From positions 1 through 33,814 of the forward strand of contig BJGJ01000016.1 in assembly GCA_014190435.1 (NCBI GenBank): a DNA stretch of 33,814 nucleotides, written 5' to 3'. A program made the translations under genes and the position numbers. Under the pieces are notes generated by a model. The model was not told the origin of the DNA. It did no database searches and was given only the letters and a program-made list of their open reading frames with translations. The DNA comes from Methylocystaceae bacterium (GTDB lineage Bacteria > Pseudomonadota > Alphaproteobacteria > Rhizobiales > Beijerinckiaceae). Below are positions 1 to 9,200 of this stretch, piece by piece; the stretch's first letter is position 1; every line of letters begins with the position of its first letter.

Positions 1-38
1 TAATGACTGGCTTGTAGTCAACAAAAAGGAACGAGACG

Positions 39-290
39 ATGAAAGATTCGGGATATTTATTGAGCCAAAAAGATCTGGCACTTCTTGGAAATAAGGAACT
101 GCCGTGTGCGCATGCGCACTCATCCTTATCCTATGTCTCTTTAATCTTTGCAAGCGTCAACGAACAGCATGGGGATTTGGTTATGAGCAATATCGGCAAA
201 GCAATCACGAATACGATTTATGGCTCCTTAGCGTTTTTTATCATTGGTGTGGGTGTAGGCATTGCTCAAGCAGCATTCCTAGGACTTTAA
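39..290 (+). CDS. small single-pass membrane protein, unrecognised
   Basis: 83 residues that I do not recognise. The ATG at 39 has an AAAGGA site at 25-30, a normal 8 bases upstream. The first half is polar with one Cys-Ala-His-Ala-His stretch. The last 25 residues form one hydrophobic, glycine-rich segment (SLAFFIIGVGVGIAQAAFLGL), so a C-terminal membrane anchor is likely. A second start at 183 (MSNIGKAI..., 35 aa) has GGGGA at 171-175 with 7-base spacing; it would leave only a mini membrane protein, and I cannot decide between the two. An overlapping frame at 104-295 has no features of a real protein. No neighbour on the left is visible, so context gives no clue. Confidence 0.5.
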   Translation: MKDSGYLLSQKDLALLGNKELPCAHAHSSLSYVSLIFASVNEQHGDLVMSNIGKAITNTIYGSLAFFIIGVGVGIAQAAFLGL

Positions 291-631
291 TATAGTCAAG
301 CAACAGTCATTTTAAGATCGATGCTTAGTCATGAAAGTCGCCAGGAAATAGCCAATAATTAGATTTGGAAATCTACTTGTAGTCATTATACCCCTTATTA
401 GCGGATGATCCTCGCTAGCGTCTGGTTCATACTCCGCTAGCGCAGTTAAAAAACTACCGTTAAGGGTATCAAAGAAGGTTCGGCGTAACCGTCGGTATAT
501 AAAGTATAAGCAACGCTTAAATGCTTTAAAAGAGCATCTAAGTGACTTGATAAACTCATATAATACAGTAGCTTAAATTACAGTCTTCAAGTCCGTAATT
601 AATTAATAAGAAGCTTGATCAAGGAGGTTAA
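291..631. other. 341-base gene-free stretch with a paired-palindrome hairpin
   Basis: I see no credible gene here. The DNA is AT-rich. The 8-base palindrome CGCTAGCG occurs twice (413-420 and 435-442) and is listed separately. A TATAAT at 559-564 could be a -10 box for the gene at 632, but no good -35 element lies 16-18 bases upstream of it. Confidence 0.5.
413..442. repeat. paired palindrome CGCTAGCG x2 (potential hairpin)
   Basis: CGCTAGCG, itself a perfect palindrome, occurs at 413-420 and again at 435-442, separated by 14 bases. The two copies are therefore both direct and inverted repeats and could fold into one 8-bp stem with a 14-base loop, or serve as two adjacent sites for a dimeric regulator. 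There is no T-tract after either side, so this does not look like a terminator. Confidence 0.5.
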
Positions 632-985
632 ATGAACAGCGTAAGGATCGTTGGTCTCGCGACAATGATTGGCCTAGGTCTCTATCCAACAGGTCTCACA
701 GCAGGGTCATTTAATTGTCATTTTAAAGACCAACCTGTCATGATCATATCTCTTGATTATCCTGAAGCGCATGTCGACATCGATGGCGTAGACTATCCTT
801 TACAAAATACAGCCCTGCCCGTCATGACAGCCACGGTGAATGGGGCAATTTATGAATTTGGCATAAAATCTTACGGTGCGACCAATGCAAGTCTGCCGGC
901 CAAACTTGAAATTCGATCTGGCGGCTGGGGCGGAAACGGAGAAGCGAGCTATTCAGAAAAAACGGTCTGCCACCGCTTAAAGTAA
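632..985 (+). CDS. small exported protein, unrecognised
   Basis: 117 residues with a strong start: AAGGAGG at 621-627, four bases before ATG 632. Residues 1-24 look like a signal peptide (VRIVGLATMIGLGLYPTGLTAG), with probable cleavage near Ala-Gly-Ser. The mature part has two cysteines (in FNCHF near the N-terminus and VCHRL at the C-terminus) that could form one disulfide closing a small beta-rich domain. The body alternates hydrophobic and polar residues as beta strands do, with a Gly-rich turn (RSGGWGGNG). I recognise no family. It is probably periplasmic. It stands alone, with over 100 bases on each side. Confidence 0.7.
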   Translation: MNSVRIVGLATMIGLGLYPTGLTAGSFNCHFKDQPVMIISLDYPEAHVDIDGVDYPLQNTALPVMTATVNGAIYEFGIKSYGATNASLPAKLEIRSGGWGGNGEASYSEKTVCHRLK

Positions 986-1109
986 GCCGCTTCACTCGCA
1001 TCGCGCCTGGTGGTCTTTCGGCTTTGCGTTGAGATTAATAATTAATTAACGCTGCGCTGTTAGGCAAGTACTTCACTAGATGTGACGAGATCTATCTGGA
1101 GTTCGTTTG

Positions 1110-1463
1110 ATGACACAAGATCCACAGATTCAAAAACTCCTAGATGAACTTGCCAAGGGTAAGTTTTCCTTTCGTCTGGTGGAAGGTTTAACTAATTATA
1201 TTAAAAATCTTGAAGAAAACTTTGCACCTAATAGTCAACTAATATCACATCACAGTAACGATATTGATATTGAACTGTTGCACACAAAAGCGTTATATCA
1301 ACGCGCAGTCCGAAATCTGGAAAATTTAGAACGCGCTAATCAGGAATTAGCTAATAAAGGCCTGGCTCTTTGTGAGAGTCTTAGAGCAATGAAGCTGCAA
1401 ATTGATGCGCCTACTACTCCTAGCGCTACGATGACGCCAACTTTAAAACACCATGCAGCATGA
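1110..1463 (+). CDS. small helical/coiled-coil protein, unrecognised
   Basis: 117 residues from ATG 1110. A TTG directly before it (1107) is in frame, but the CTGGAG site at 1096-1101 is better spaced for the ATG. There is no signal peptide or membrane segment, so it is probably cytoplasmic. Residues 50-95 are rich in Leu, Glu, Ala, Asn and Arg with heptad-like spacing (LLHTKALYQRAVRNLENLER), suggesting a coiled coil, and a Thr/Pro-rich tail follows. It could be a small adaptor, but nothing in the sequence shows a function. It lies 340 bases upstream of the histidine kinase and is probably transcribed separately. Confidence 0.6.
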   Translation: MTQDPQIQKLLDELAKGKFSFRLVEGLTNYIKNLEENFAPNSQLISHHSNDIDIELLHTKALYQRAVRNLENLERANQELANKGLALCESLRAMKLQIDAPTTPSATMTPTLKHHAA

Positions 1464-1802
1464 GCATTGCTCTCTTATTAAAATAGGCTGATTTAACGTT
1501 TCTAGCGATAAAAGCAGCGCATTTCACAACAGTTTTATGGCGCACGCCGCTCTGCTTGTGGTTAAAAATCCACTCATACCATGTTACAGGCTTTAATGCG
1601 TCGCCTACCTATAAATTTATGGGTTTTATTCGTTTTAAAGCGCGAATTGGCCAGCGTAATTTACAAAATTACTTATGCATGAATCAAATATTAAGGCTAA
1701 GATATTTAAATTCGATCTTATTGACCTGTATATACATTAATATCATATTTCTTTAAACTTATCTCAGTGCCTACTCCCTGGCTAGAAGCTTAACTGTAAA
1801 TA
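1464..1802. other. 339-base AT-rich upstream region of the histidine kinase
   Basis: No convincing gene. An open stretch at 1556-1756 has no SD site and an unnatural AT-biased composition. A perfect 7-bp inverted repeat with a 3-base loop (GTAATTTACAAAATTAC, 1656-1672) and a promoter-like pair at 1721-1749 are present. Confidence 0.5.
1721..1749 (+). promoter_or_regulatory. possible promoter of the histidine kinase gene
   Basis: TTGACC at 1721-1726 and CATATT at 1744-1749 are 17 bases apart, giving a sigma-70-like pair about 50 bases before the ATG at 1803. In DNA this AT-rich, chance matches are common. Confidence 0.35.
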
Positions 1803-3248
1803 ATGTCCCAAAATCGTAATTACCTCTCTACAGAAATACTTAGTTTGATTTCAGCCTTTGCAATCCTGGCGTTGGCCGGATTTGTAACTTTACGCGCCGA
1901 TGAATACAGACGTGACACGGGCGCTTCGCTTCGCCATACAATTACAGTCGAAAACGCACTCCATCGATTATATGGCGCAATTAGGGGGATCGAAAGCGAC
2001 GAACGCGGGTATTTAATTACACATGACATACGATATTTAGAATTTAATAAAGACGCTATAGATCAAATCGTAAAAGATTTGAATATTGTCTCTGCTCTCA
2101 TATCTGCTGATAAGGCGCAAAGCGCTCGATTGGCAGAACTCCGGCCGCTTCTTTCAGAACGATTGCGTGTTTTGTCAATAAGACGTGAGTTAATCCAAAA
2201 AGAAGAGTTTGATAAAGCAATAGCTATCATTAAAGGCGGCTCTGACAGAAGCTTAATGAAACAGGTCGATAGCATCATCTGGCAAATGATCGCCGATGAA
2301 GAAAAATCATATAGGCAAAGAGATTTTAGTTATAGAACTGCTGTAGAACAATTGCAAAATGCAATTGCATCGATGATTCTAGTCGTTGTAGGCGTTACTA
2401 TATTTGCAATATGGCAAGCTCAACGCCAAATGCTTGCGCTGCAAGAATCAAGAGATTCTGTTAAATTCGCTTATGAAAAACTTTTAGATGAAACAAACAA
2501 ACGTCAATCTGTTGAAGCGCAACTAAGACAATCTCAAAAACTAGATTCATTGGGTCAGCTTGCAGGCGGAATAGCGCACGATTTTAATAATATGCTTGGG
2601 GTAATTGTCGCCAGTTTAAATATATTGCGTAGAAAATTAGATAAAATCGAAGGTGATTACACATCTTATATCGACTCTGCTCTCTTAAGCGCCGACAATG
2701 CCTCCGAATTAATTAGACGACTACTCGCCTTTTCTCGAATTCAACCCCTAGCGCCTGAAGCGTTAGATGCTAACTTATTCGTCTCTCAAATGTCCAATAT
2801 GCTAATTCGCTCAATAGGCGATGGTATTAAGTTAATCGTGACATTAGATGATAAGCTTTGGCCAACGAAAGCAGACGCTAATGAGTTGCAAAATGCGATT
2901 TTAAATCTAGCCGTTAACGCCCGTGACGCCATGCCAGAGGGCGGCAATCTCATGATCACGACAAAAAATTGCGTTATAGGTAAAACAGATCATCTTTTAT
3001 TAGTTGATTTACCTATTGGAGATTATGTCGTCTTAGAAATAGAAGATACAGGAAAAGGCATGCCGCCAGACGTGGCTGCTAAAGCCTTTGATCCATTTTA
3101 CACAACAAAAGAAGTTGGAAAAGGAAGTGGTTTAGGTCTCTCACAAGTGCATGGATTCGTTAAACAGTCGGGCGGAAATGTTAGAATCATTTCAGAAGTT
3201 GATAAGGGAACAAAAATTGAAATGTATCTGCCGCGATATGAGCCCTGA
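1803..3248 (+). CDS. CHASE3-type sensor histidine kinase
   Basis: 481 residues. A transmembrane helix (about 11-30) is followed by an extracytoplasmic helical region (about 35-180) that resembles CHASE3, with the conserved GIESDERGYL pattern. A second membrane helix (about 187-207) and a coiled linker follow. The kinase core has the H-box GGIAHDFNN with phospho-acceptor His259, an N-box with NLAVNARDAMPEGG near 364-380, G1 DTGKGMP, an F-box FDPFYTTK and G2 GKGSGLGLSQVHGF. It is therefore an intact HisKA/HATPase_c kinase of the kind usually fused to a C-terminal receiver, but it ends right after the ATPase domain. No response regulator gene lies in the window, so it is an orphan here. The SD is weak. 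It converges on gpsA. Confidence 0.93.
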   Translation: MSQNRNYLSTEILSLISAFAILALAGFVTLRADEYRRDTGASLRHTITVENALHRLYGAIRGIESDERGYLITHDIRYLEFNKDAIDQIVKDLNIVSALISADKAQSARLAELRPLLSERLRVLSIRRELIQKEEFDKAIAIIKGGSDRSLMKQVDSIIWQMIADEEKSYRQRDFSYRTAVEQLQNAIASMILVVVGVTIFAIWQAQRQMLALQESRDSVKFAYEKLLDETNKRQSVEAQLRQSQKLDSLGQLAGGIAHDFNNMLGVIVASLNILRRKLDKIEGDYTSYIDSALLSADNASELIRRLLAFSRIQPLAPEALDANLFVSQMSNMLIRSIGDGIKLIVTLDDKLWPTKADANELQNAILNLAVNARDAMPEGGNLMITTKNCVIGKTDHLLLVDLPIGDYVVLEIEDTGKGMPPDVAAKAFDPFYTTKEVGKGSGLGLSQVHGFVKQSGGNVRIISEVDKGTKIEMYLPRYEP

Positions 3249-3255
3249 GTACTTA

Positions 3256-3287
3256 TAATATTTATATCTTTTAATATTTATATCTTT
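3256..3287. repeat. perfect 16-bp tandem duplication
   Basis: TAATATTTATATCTTT at 3256-3271 is repeated without a gap at 3272-3287. It fills most of the 45-base space between the convergent histidine kinase and gpsA genes. Confidence 0.9.
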
Positions 3288-3293
3288 GCGCCA

Positions 3294-4280
3294 TTAAATT
3301 TCAGAACGCAGAGGCCGCATTAATAAAGTTTCAATTACCTCATCGATTGTCATTTTTTCTGTAAGGATCGCATTAACAGCGTTGACGATAGGCATATCAA
3401 CATTATGTGCAAAAGCTAACTCAACTAACACACTTGCCGTATAAGCCCCTTCGACAAGCTTTCCTTTCTTCGCCTCGGATAGAGCTATTCCCTTTCCTAA
3501 CGCTTCTCCCAATGCAAAATTACGAGATTGCGACGATCCACAGGTCAATACAAGATCTCCAAGACCGGAGAGTCCCATTAATGTCTCTTGCTGAGCTCCA
3601 AGATGACGTCCAAGTCGCATTAATTCAGCAAAACTACGAGCGATTAAAGCTGCTTGTGCGCTAGCGCCCAAAAGACGACCAGTCGCCAAACCCGCGGCAA
3701 TGGCAAACACGTTTTTAGCAGCTCCGCCTATTTCGACGCCGCGCACATCCCTGCTTCGATATAATCTTAGATTTTTAACTGATAAGTCAGTGCAAAGAGA
3801 ATACGCATGATCTTCGTCACAGGCAGCTAAAGTAACAGCAGTTGGCAGACCATTACAGACATCTAATGCAAAACTAGGGCCTGATAATACGGCAATTTTA
3901 GCCTCCGGCATTTCTTCGGCAATAATCTCGCTCATAAATTTTTTACTGCCAACCTCTAATCCTTTAGCGCAAATAACGAATGTTATTTCTTTTTGTATAA
4001 AAGGTTTTACTGATCGCGCAACATCCCGCATGGATTGCGCCGGCACTACGCCTAGTATAATACTGGCTGATTTAACGAGTGATAGATTATCTGTCGGAGT
4101 TATAGTTGGATTTAAAAACAATCCCGGCAATTGTTGCGGATTCTCGCCGTCTCGTGCAAGAATCTCCATATGACTAGAATTTCTTCCCCATAATAATACA
4201 TTCTTATGATTTTGCGCCGCGACATTAGCTAATGCTACGCCCCAAGCCCCAGCTCCCAAAACGGCTATTTGTTGCGCCAT
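3294..4280 (-). CDS. gpsA: glycerol-3-phosphate dehydrogenase [NAD(P)+]
   Basis: 328 residues, normal length for GpsA, which reduces dihydroxyacetone phosphate to sn-glycerol-3-phosphate for phospholipid synthesis in the cytoplasm. The N-terminus carries the Rossmann loop GAGAWG (9-14). Further family signatures are ICAKGLE, LSGPSFA, and the GGAAKNVFAIAAG segment containing the catalytic lysine, followed by the substrate-binding LSGLGDLVLTC and SRN. The start is ATG 4280, with a GAAG site a few bases upstream. It is the last gene of the minus-strand run SDR–tsaD–gpsA; a tsaD–gpsA pairing is common in alphaproteobacteria. The 88-base gap to tsaD holds a small hairpin. Confidence 0.96.
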   Translation of the reverse strand: MAQQIAVLGAGAWGVALANVAAQNHKNVLLWGRNSSHMEILARDGENPQQLPGLFLNPTITPTDNLSLVKSASIILGVVPAQSMRDVARSVKPFIQKEITFVICAKGLEVGSKKFMSEIIAEEMPEAKIAVLSGPSFALDVCNGLPTAVTLAACDEDHAYSLCTDLSVKNLRLYRSRDVRGVEIGGAAKNVFAIAAGLATGRLLGASAQAALIARSFAELMRLGRHLGAQQETLMGLSGLGDLVLTCGSSQSRNFALGEALGKGIALSEAKKGKLVEGAYTASVLVELAFAHNVDMPIVNAVNAILTEKMTIDEVIETLLMRPLRSEI

Positions 4281-4307
4281 TTTCTACTTCACGCCTCTTA
4301 CGATATT

Positions 4308-4323
4308 CTACTGGCGACAGTAG
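4308..4323 (-). promoter_or_regulatory. small hairpin in the gpsA leader
   Basis: CTACTG (4308-4313) and CAGTAG (4318-4323) pair perfectly around a four-base loop. The element lies in the untranslated space between tsaD and gpsA, about 30 bases before the gpsA start. No T-run follows, so its role is unknown. Confidence 0.3.
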
Positions 4324-4368
4324 TACTATGTGTTGGTAAAATTAAGATGCAAATTTATGAATTTATAA

Positions 4369-5427
4369 TTACGCTTTACCATGGTGAAGAGCGCTCGCCA
4401 ATTGATCGAGTGGCCACCGCGGTTTGGGGGCAAAATCCAGTTCATCTGATATCCCTAAACGATATCGTTCAATTCCCGCCCAGGCGATGATGGCCCCATT
4501 GTCAGAACAAAATTTCGGAGGAGGAGAAATAAAACGCAATCCTATCTCTGCGCAAAGACCGGTTAAAGCGCGACGAATGGAGCTATTTGAAGCCACTCCG
4601 CCTCCAATAACGAGGCCATTTGCCCGACCGTATTTTTCATTAAAAAGACGCATGCCGCTACGCACACGATCCGTAATAACATCCACAATTGCCGCTTCAA
4701 AAGAAGCTGCAATATCTCTCTTGTCGACTTCAGTTAAAATACCAAGTTTTATCACCTCAAGTCTGACTGCTGTTTTAAGACCAGAAAGCGAAAAGTCTGC
4801 TCCCTCTCTACCAAGCATTGGTCGAGGAAAATCGAATCTTTGAGAATCGCCTTCCCGCGCTAAACGTTCAATTTCTGGACCGCCAGGATAAGGAAGACCC
4901 AGCATTTTTGCCACTTTATCAAAAGCTTCTCCTGCGGCATCATCAACTGTAGAGCCTAATCGTTGATAAGAACCAATGCCATTAACCGCGACTAATTGCG
5001 TGTGACCGCCTGAGATTAATAAAGCAGCAAAGGGAAAATCTAAATCCTCAAATAACCTTGCAGTGAGCGCATGCGCTTCCAGATGATTTATAGCAATAAA
5101 AGGTTTATTAGCGGCAAGAGCAATCGCTTTACCAGCTGTCATACCAATTAAAACACCGCCAATGAGTCCAGGGCCGCAGGCTGCAGCGATCGCATCAATT
5201 TCTTGAATATCAATTTTAGCAATAGATAAGGCCCGTGTTATAAGTTTTGACAAGGTTTCAATATGTGCCCGCGCGGCAATTTCCGGAACGACGCCGCCAT
5301 ATGCCGCATGCTGCGCTATTTGACTAAGAACCTCATTTGAAAGGATCTCTCCCCCGCCACTCACTCGATCTACAACAATAGCTGCTGCTGTTTCATCACA
5401 GGTTGTTTCAATGCCTAACACACGCAT
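4369..5427 (-). CDS. tsaD: tRNA N6-adenosine threonylcarbamoyltransferase
   Basis: 352 residues. TsaD transfers the threonylcarbamoyl group to A37 of ANN-decoding tRNAs, together with TsaB, TsaC and TsaE, none of which is in this window. The start chosen is ATG 5427, giving [18 protein letters not shown], the standard N-terminus, with GAGG just upstream. An in-frame open extension to 5484 runs into the preceding SDR gene and is not needed. The metal ligands sit in HLEAH (His115, His119). [11 protein letters not shown], the [16 protein letters not shown] segment and [10 protein letters not shown] are all present. It begins 10 bases after the SDR stop, so the two are probably co-transcribed. 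Confidence 0.97.
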   Translation of the reverse strand: MRVLGIETTCDETAAAIVVDRVSGGGEILSNEVLSQIAQHAAYGGVVPEIAARAHIETLSKLITRALSIAKIDIQEIDAIAAACGPGLIGGVLIGMTAGKAIALAANKPFIAINHLEAHALTARLFEDLDFPFAALLISGGHTQLVAVNGIGSYQRLGSTVDDAAGEAFDKVAKMLGLPYPGGPEIERLAREGDSQRFDFPRPMLGREGADFSLSGLKTAVRLEVIKLGILTEVDKRDIAASFEAAIVDVITDRVRSGMRLFNEKYGRANGLVIGGGVASNSSIRRALTGLCAEIGLRFISPPPKFCSDNGAIIAWAGIERYRLGISDELDFAPKPRWPLDQLASALHHGKA

Positions 5428-5437
5428 AATTTTTTCC

Positions 5438-6199
5438 TCACTGGATGTCAGGCGTTTGCCACGACAGATGCTGGCCGCCATCAACAGCGATCATTTGGCC
5501 CGTGACGCTTTTGGCATTACAAAGATAAACGACAGCGTCAACAATACTAGAAACATCCACAGATTGGCCTAATGGAATTGCCTGATATTCTTTCACAAAT
5601 TCTTTTTCTCCAAGCGCTGCATTTGGCAAGACTGGCCCGGGACCAACAGCATTAACCCGAATATGAGGCGCAAAAGCCTGCGCCATCGTCTGTGTTGCTG
5701 TCCAAAGCGCTGATTTAGCCAAGGTATAAGAAAAATATTGCGGATTAAGCCGCCAAACTCTTTGATCAATAATATTGATAATTGCGCCGGTATCATTTTT
5801 CGGAAGAGATTTGTAAAAATCTCTAGCTAGCAAAATAGGAGCTCTTAAATTTACAGCCATGTGCATGTCATAAAGATCAAGATCAAAATCTTTGGCGTCA
5901 TCAACGTCAAATAGCGAGGCGTTATTCACTAATATTCCTAATGGCCCATAAAATTCTGACGCTTGATTTATGAGTAGCGCAGTCGTTTCCACAATAGAGA
6001 GGTCAGCGATCAAGTATCTTGCTTTATACCCTAATCCGACGAGTTTCTGTGTTTCCTCATCTGCCACTTCAGCGGTTCGAGGTGAGGCATGTATAACGAC
6101 TGGATGACCCAGGCTCGCAAAGCGCTGAACAATTGCATGACCAATCCGTTTAGCTCCTCCTGTCACCAATATTGGCTTGAGTGTTTTCAAACTCGCCAC
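5438..6199 (-). CDS. short-chain dehydrogenase/reductase, pteridine-reductase/FolM-like
   Basis: 253 residues from a GTG at 6199, supported by GAGG seven bases upstream. The Rossmann motif TGGAKRIG (13-20) has the Arg typical of NADPH-dependent pteridine reductases. NNAS (92-95) and the catalytic YTLAK (Tyr158, Lys162) are present. The usual catalytic serine, 13 residues before the tyrosine, is Asp145 (IIDQRV), as I recall also in FolM-type dihydromonapterin reductases. The C-terminus [14 protein letters not shown] is also typical. I infer reduction of a pterin or dihydrofolate, but the exact substrate cannot be read from sequence. It is 42 bases downstream of the large glucan-related gene and 10 bases upstream of tsaD. 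The folate genes often found beside such SDRs are absent here. Confidence 0.82.
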   Translation of the reverse strand: MASLKTLKPILVTGGAKRIGHAIVQRFASLGHPVVIHASPRTAEVADEETQKLVGLGYKARYLIADLSIVETTALLINQASEFYGPLGILVNNASLFDVDDAKDFDLDLYDMHMAVNLRAPILLARDFYKSLPKNDTGAIINIIDQRVWRLNPQYFSYTLAKSALWTATQTMAQAFAPHIRVNAVGPGPVLPNAALGEKEFVKEYQAIPLGQSVDVSSIVDAVVYLCNAKSVTGQMIAVDGGQHLSWQTPDIQ

Positions 6200-6241
6200 T
6201 TGAAGTCCTCATTTCCTATTTAGGGTGACAGGATGATCGTC

Positions 6242-9200
6242 TTACGCGGAAAATCGCTTCCCTTTGAATTCAACGCTTTCAAGCTTCAATCCACCTTTCA
6301 GGTCAAATGCATCAGCGCGAAGTTGGAGTTCGCCATTAATGATTTCAAGTCCCAATAACGCATATGCAGCTGAGAGCATGCGCGCCGCAGCTCCCGTATA
6401 CCAGCTCCACCCCCCATGTCCCTCATAGCCAGGACCTTCGTAAATATCTGCTGGTTGCTGATGTGGCGGCAGACCATAAATATCTGCCTCAGCCGGCGAA
6501 CTAAATTTAGACAAAGGTGATATGGCGACCCAGGTCTCAAAGGCTTGGGTAAATAAGTGATCGGAGGTTTCTAATTCTCCCTTTTCCCGCGCATCGACGG
6601 CAAGTTTCGATAAAGCGTCAACAAACCAAGATACACCGTGTGAATATTGACCGCCATTTTCTCTCACGCCGGGCGGATATTCAGCGCTTCGTCCGGGATG
6701 AGGATCAGAATGCTCATCATAAGGTGGGGAAACAAGTAATACTCTGTTAGCGCGTCCCAAAACAGACAAAGCATTGTTGATGGTCTCAATACCCCGAGAA
6801 GCCTCCACCGCATTGCTCAAAACAGGCCAGGAAGAAGTCATGGCGCTCATAGGATTAATTGCACGGCCATTATCTGCAAAATCACGAATATAACGATCAC
6901 CCGTCCAACATTTTTCAAGTGCTAGACGAAGTTTTCTTGCTCTATCGATATAACGTCTCGCACGTTGTTGATCCCCTTTGGCTTCTATTAGTGGAGCCAT
7001 ATCCAATAAAATACCATGTAAGAAAAATCCAAGCCAAACACTCTCCCCTTTTCCCTCTGCTCCCACGAGATGCATTCCATCATCCCAATCTCCAGAGCCG
7101 ACAAGAGGTAAATCGTGGCTTCCAAAGCGCCCTAAGGAGTAATCGATTGCTCTGATGCAATGCCCAAGTAGCGTATCCTTGTCACGTGAAATGAGTGGTA
7201 CAGTCGCCTCTCCTTCCTGACCAAAAGGCACTTGGCTTGCTTCAAGAAAAGGTTCAATTTCATTTAATATACTCAGATCGCCAGTGCCTTGAATATATTT
7301 TAGGGTGACATAGGGGAGCCACAAATGCGGATCGGAAGAATGTGTTCGATCGGCTAACCCCGTACCGCCATTGGGCGCGCGATGCCACCATTTACAGGCA
7401 TCGCCTTCTAAATATTGATGGCGCGCATGTAACAAGATTTGCGTCCTCGCGCGTTCTGGCGAGAGGGCGACTAACGGTAAGACATCTTGTAGCTGATCAC
7501 GATACCCGGTAGCTCCAGAGCGTTGTGAAGGTCCCGTCCTTCCCCATAGACGCGCAGCAAGCAATTGATAGGGCAACCAGTCATTCACGAGCCGATCAAA
7601 AGCCGGCTGGTTGGTTTTAATTCTTAAAACAGATAGCTGTTCATCCCAGGCGGCCTGCGCTTCATTTAAAATCTTTTGGGCATAGTCAGTATTTTTTGCA
7701 CGCAATGCTAATGCTTGAGCTTGTTCATAGGAATCCGTCTGACCTAGCGCAATGACGATGTAATAATCCTTTCCTGGTTGAGCATCTATAGAACCACAAA
7801 ATGCCGCGACCTTGCGTTGCTGCTCTGGTGCGCCCGCATCTGGATGACCGTGCTCAACCATATAAGGGATATGAGAACTACGGTTTTCATGTCCTAGAAA
7901 CCGTCGCCGTGATGTTTCAGCGTGTTCTGCAGCAAGCGACGTAGCAACAAAAGCCCAACCATTTACGAATTTATTTGAAGGATTTTGAAAATAGATTGAT
8001 TTAAGATCAGACTCCACGATTGAAGTAATTGCACCAAGGCTTTCACTTGGAGTTTCCGCTAGAACAATTTCAATGGCTGGAACAATTTGGAGTAAACGCG
8101 CATTGTTAGAAGTATTGCAAATTCTAAGTAGTTTAAATTCAATTGGCTCCTTTGGCGCGACAAAGACCGATAACTCAATTTCTAAATCATCTTCATGAGA
8201 ACGATAAAAAGCCGCTCCTGGAGAAAAAGTCACATCATATTTTCTATCTCGTCGACGCAATGGGGTGAAGGAAGGGCTATAGGCTATGCCTTTGGCAAGA
8301 TCATAGACATAGACCATTTGTCCTGCTGGTGCCGAGCGTCCTTCTCCCATCCGAAAAGGGGTAAAACTATTAAGTCTGGAGTTGCCATGAAAGGAAAATA
8401 TATCTCCATCATTAGTCATCACCGCTCCCTGCCCGAGAGCATTTGCGATAACATGGGCGTAAGGCCTTGGAGTCCCTATTTCCACGCTCAAGCTTCGACC
8501 ATCGTCTGCAAACGCATATCGATAGTCTTTTGGAACCGTCGGCATGATCAATTTGCGTTGTTGAGATAAAGCTTGATTGAGTATTTTGGGAGAAATCGTA
8601 TCTTTTGATAAATATTTTGCCACTGCGGACGTAGCCAGACCCATATCTCTGGCCCAACCGTCAAGAATGGTTAATTCGGCATGGCCTGACGCCGCCAGCT
8701 CAACTTCAATCTGGATACTGGCGCAGGGTTCAAATCCATACAACAAACCTTCATCATCTGGTTTACGGGGAGCAATAAGATCTAATAAACTATCAGGGGC
8801 ATGAACAGCGCCCATGCCATAGAAACGGGATTTTACATCTTCATAGCCTAAAATAGAGATGGTTGTGCTCCCATGCGTTCCGATAGCGTGGAAACCTATT
8901 TCAGGTGATAGCCGACGATCTATTCCGCGTCGCGCTCCACCTTTAAGTAAGCGATTTTGCGCAAAAATGGCGTTCAATGAATGAACATACCATGTGCCGA
9001 TATGAAGCGCATTGTATGAGGCATCGCGCAGCTCAACACCCGTCTCATTTAATACCCACTCTCGCATCGTTGCGATTAAAAACTTACGAGGCCGATCTTC
9101 TAAATTAGTAATTTTTAAATTGGTGATTTCAACCGCTTCATCAGCGATCAGGGAAATACGCGCTTCAAGAGCGATGCCGTTGTGTTGTGTTTTTAGAAGG

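Noticed and set aside
1556-1756. 66-codon open frame in the region before the histidine kinase
   Set aside because: No SD site, no plausible protein features, and it lies in AT-rich DNA where chance open frames are common.
4424-4843. 139-codon plus-strand frame opposite tsaD
   Set aside because: It is antisense to an intact tsaD with all motifs, and its sequence is Ser/Arg/Pro-rich low-complexity typical of shadow frames.
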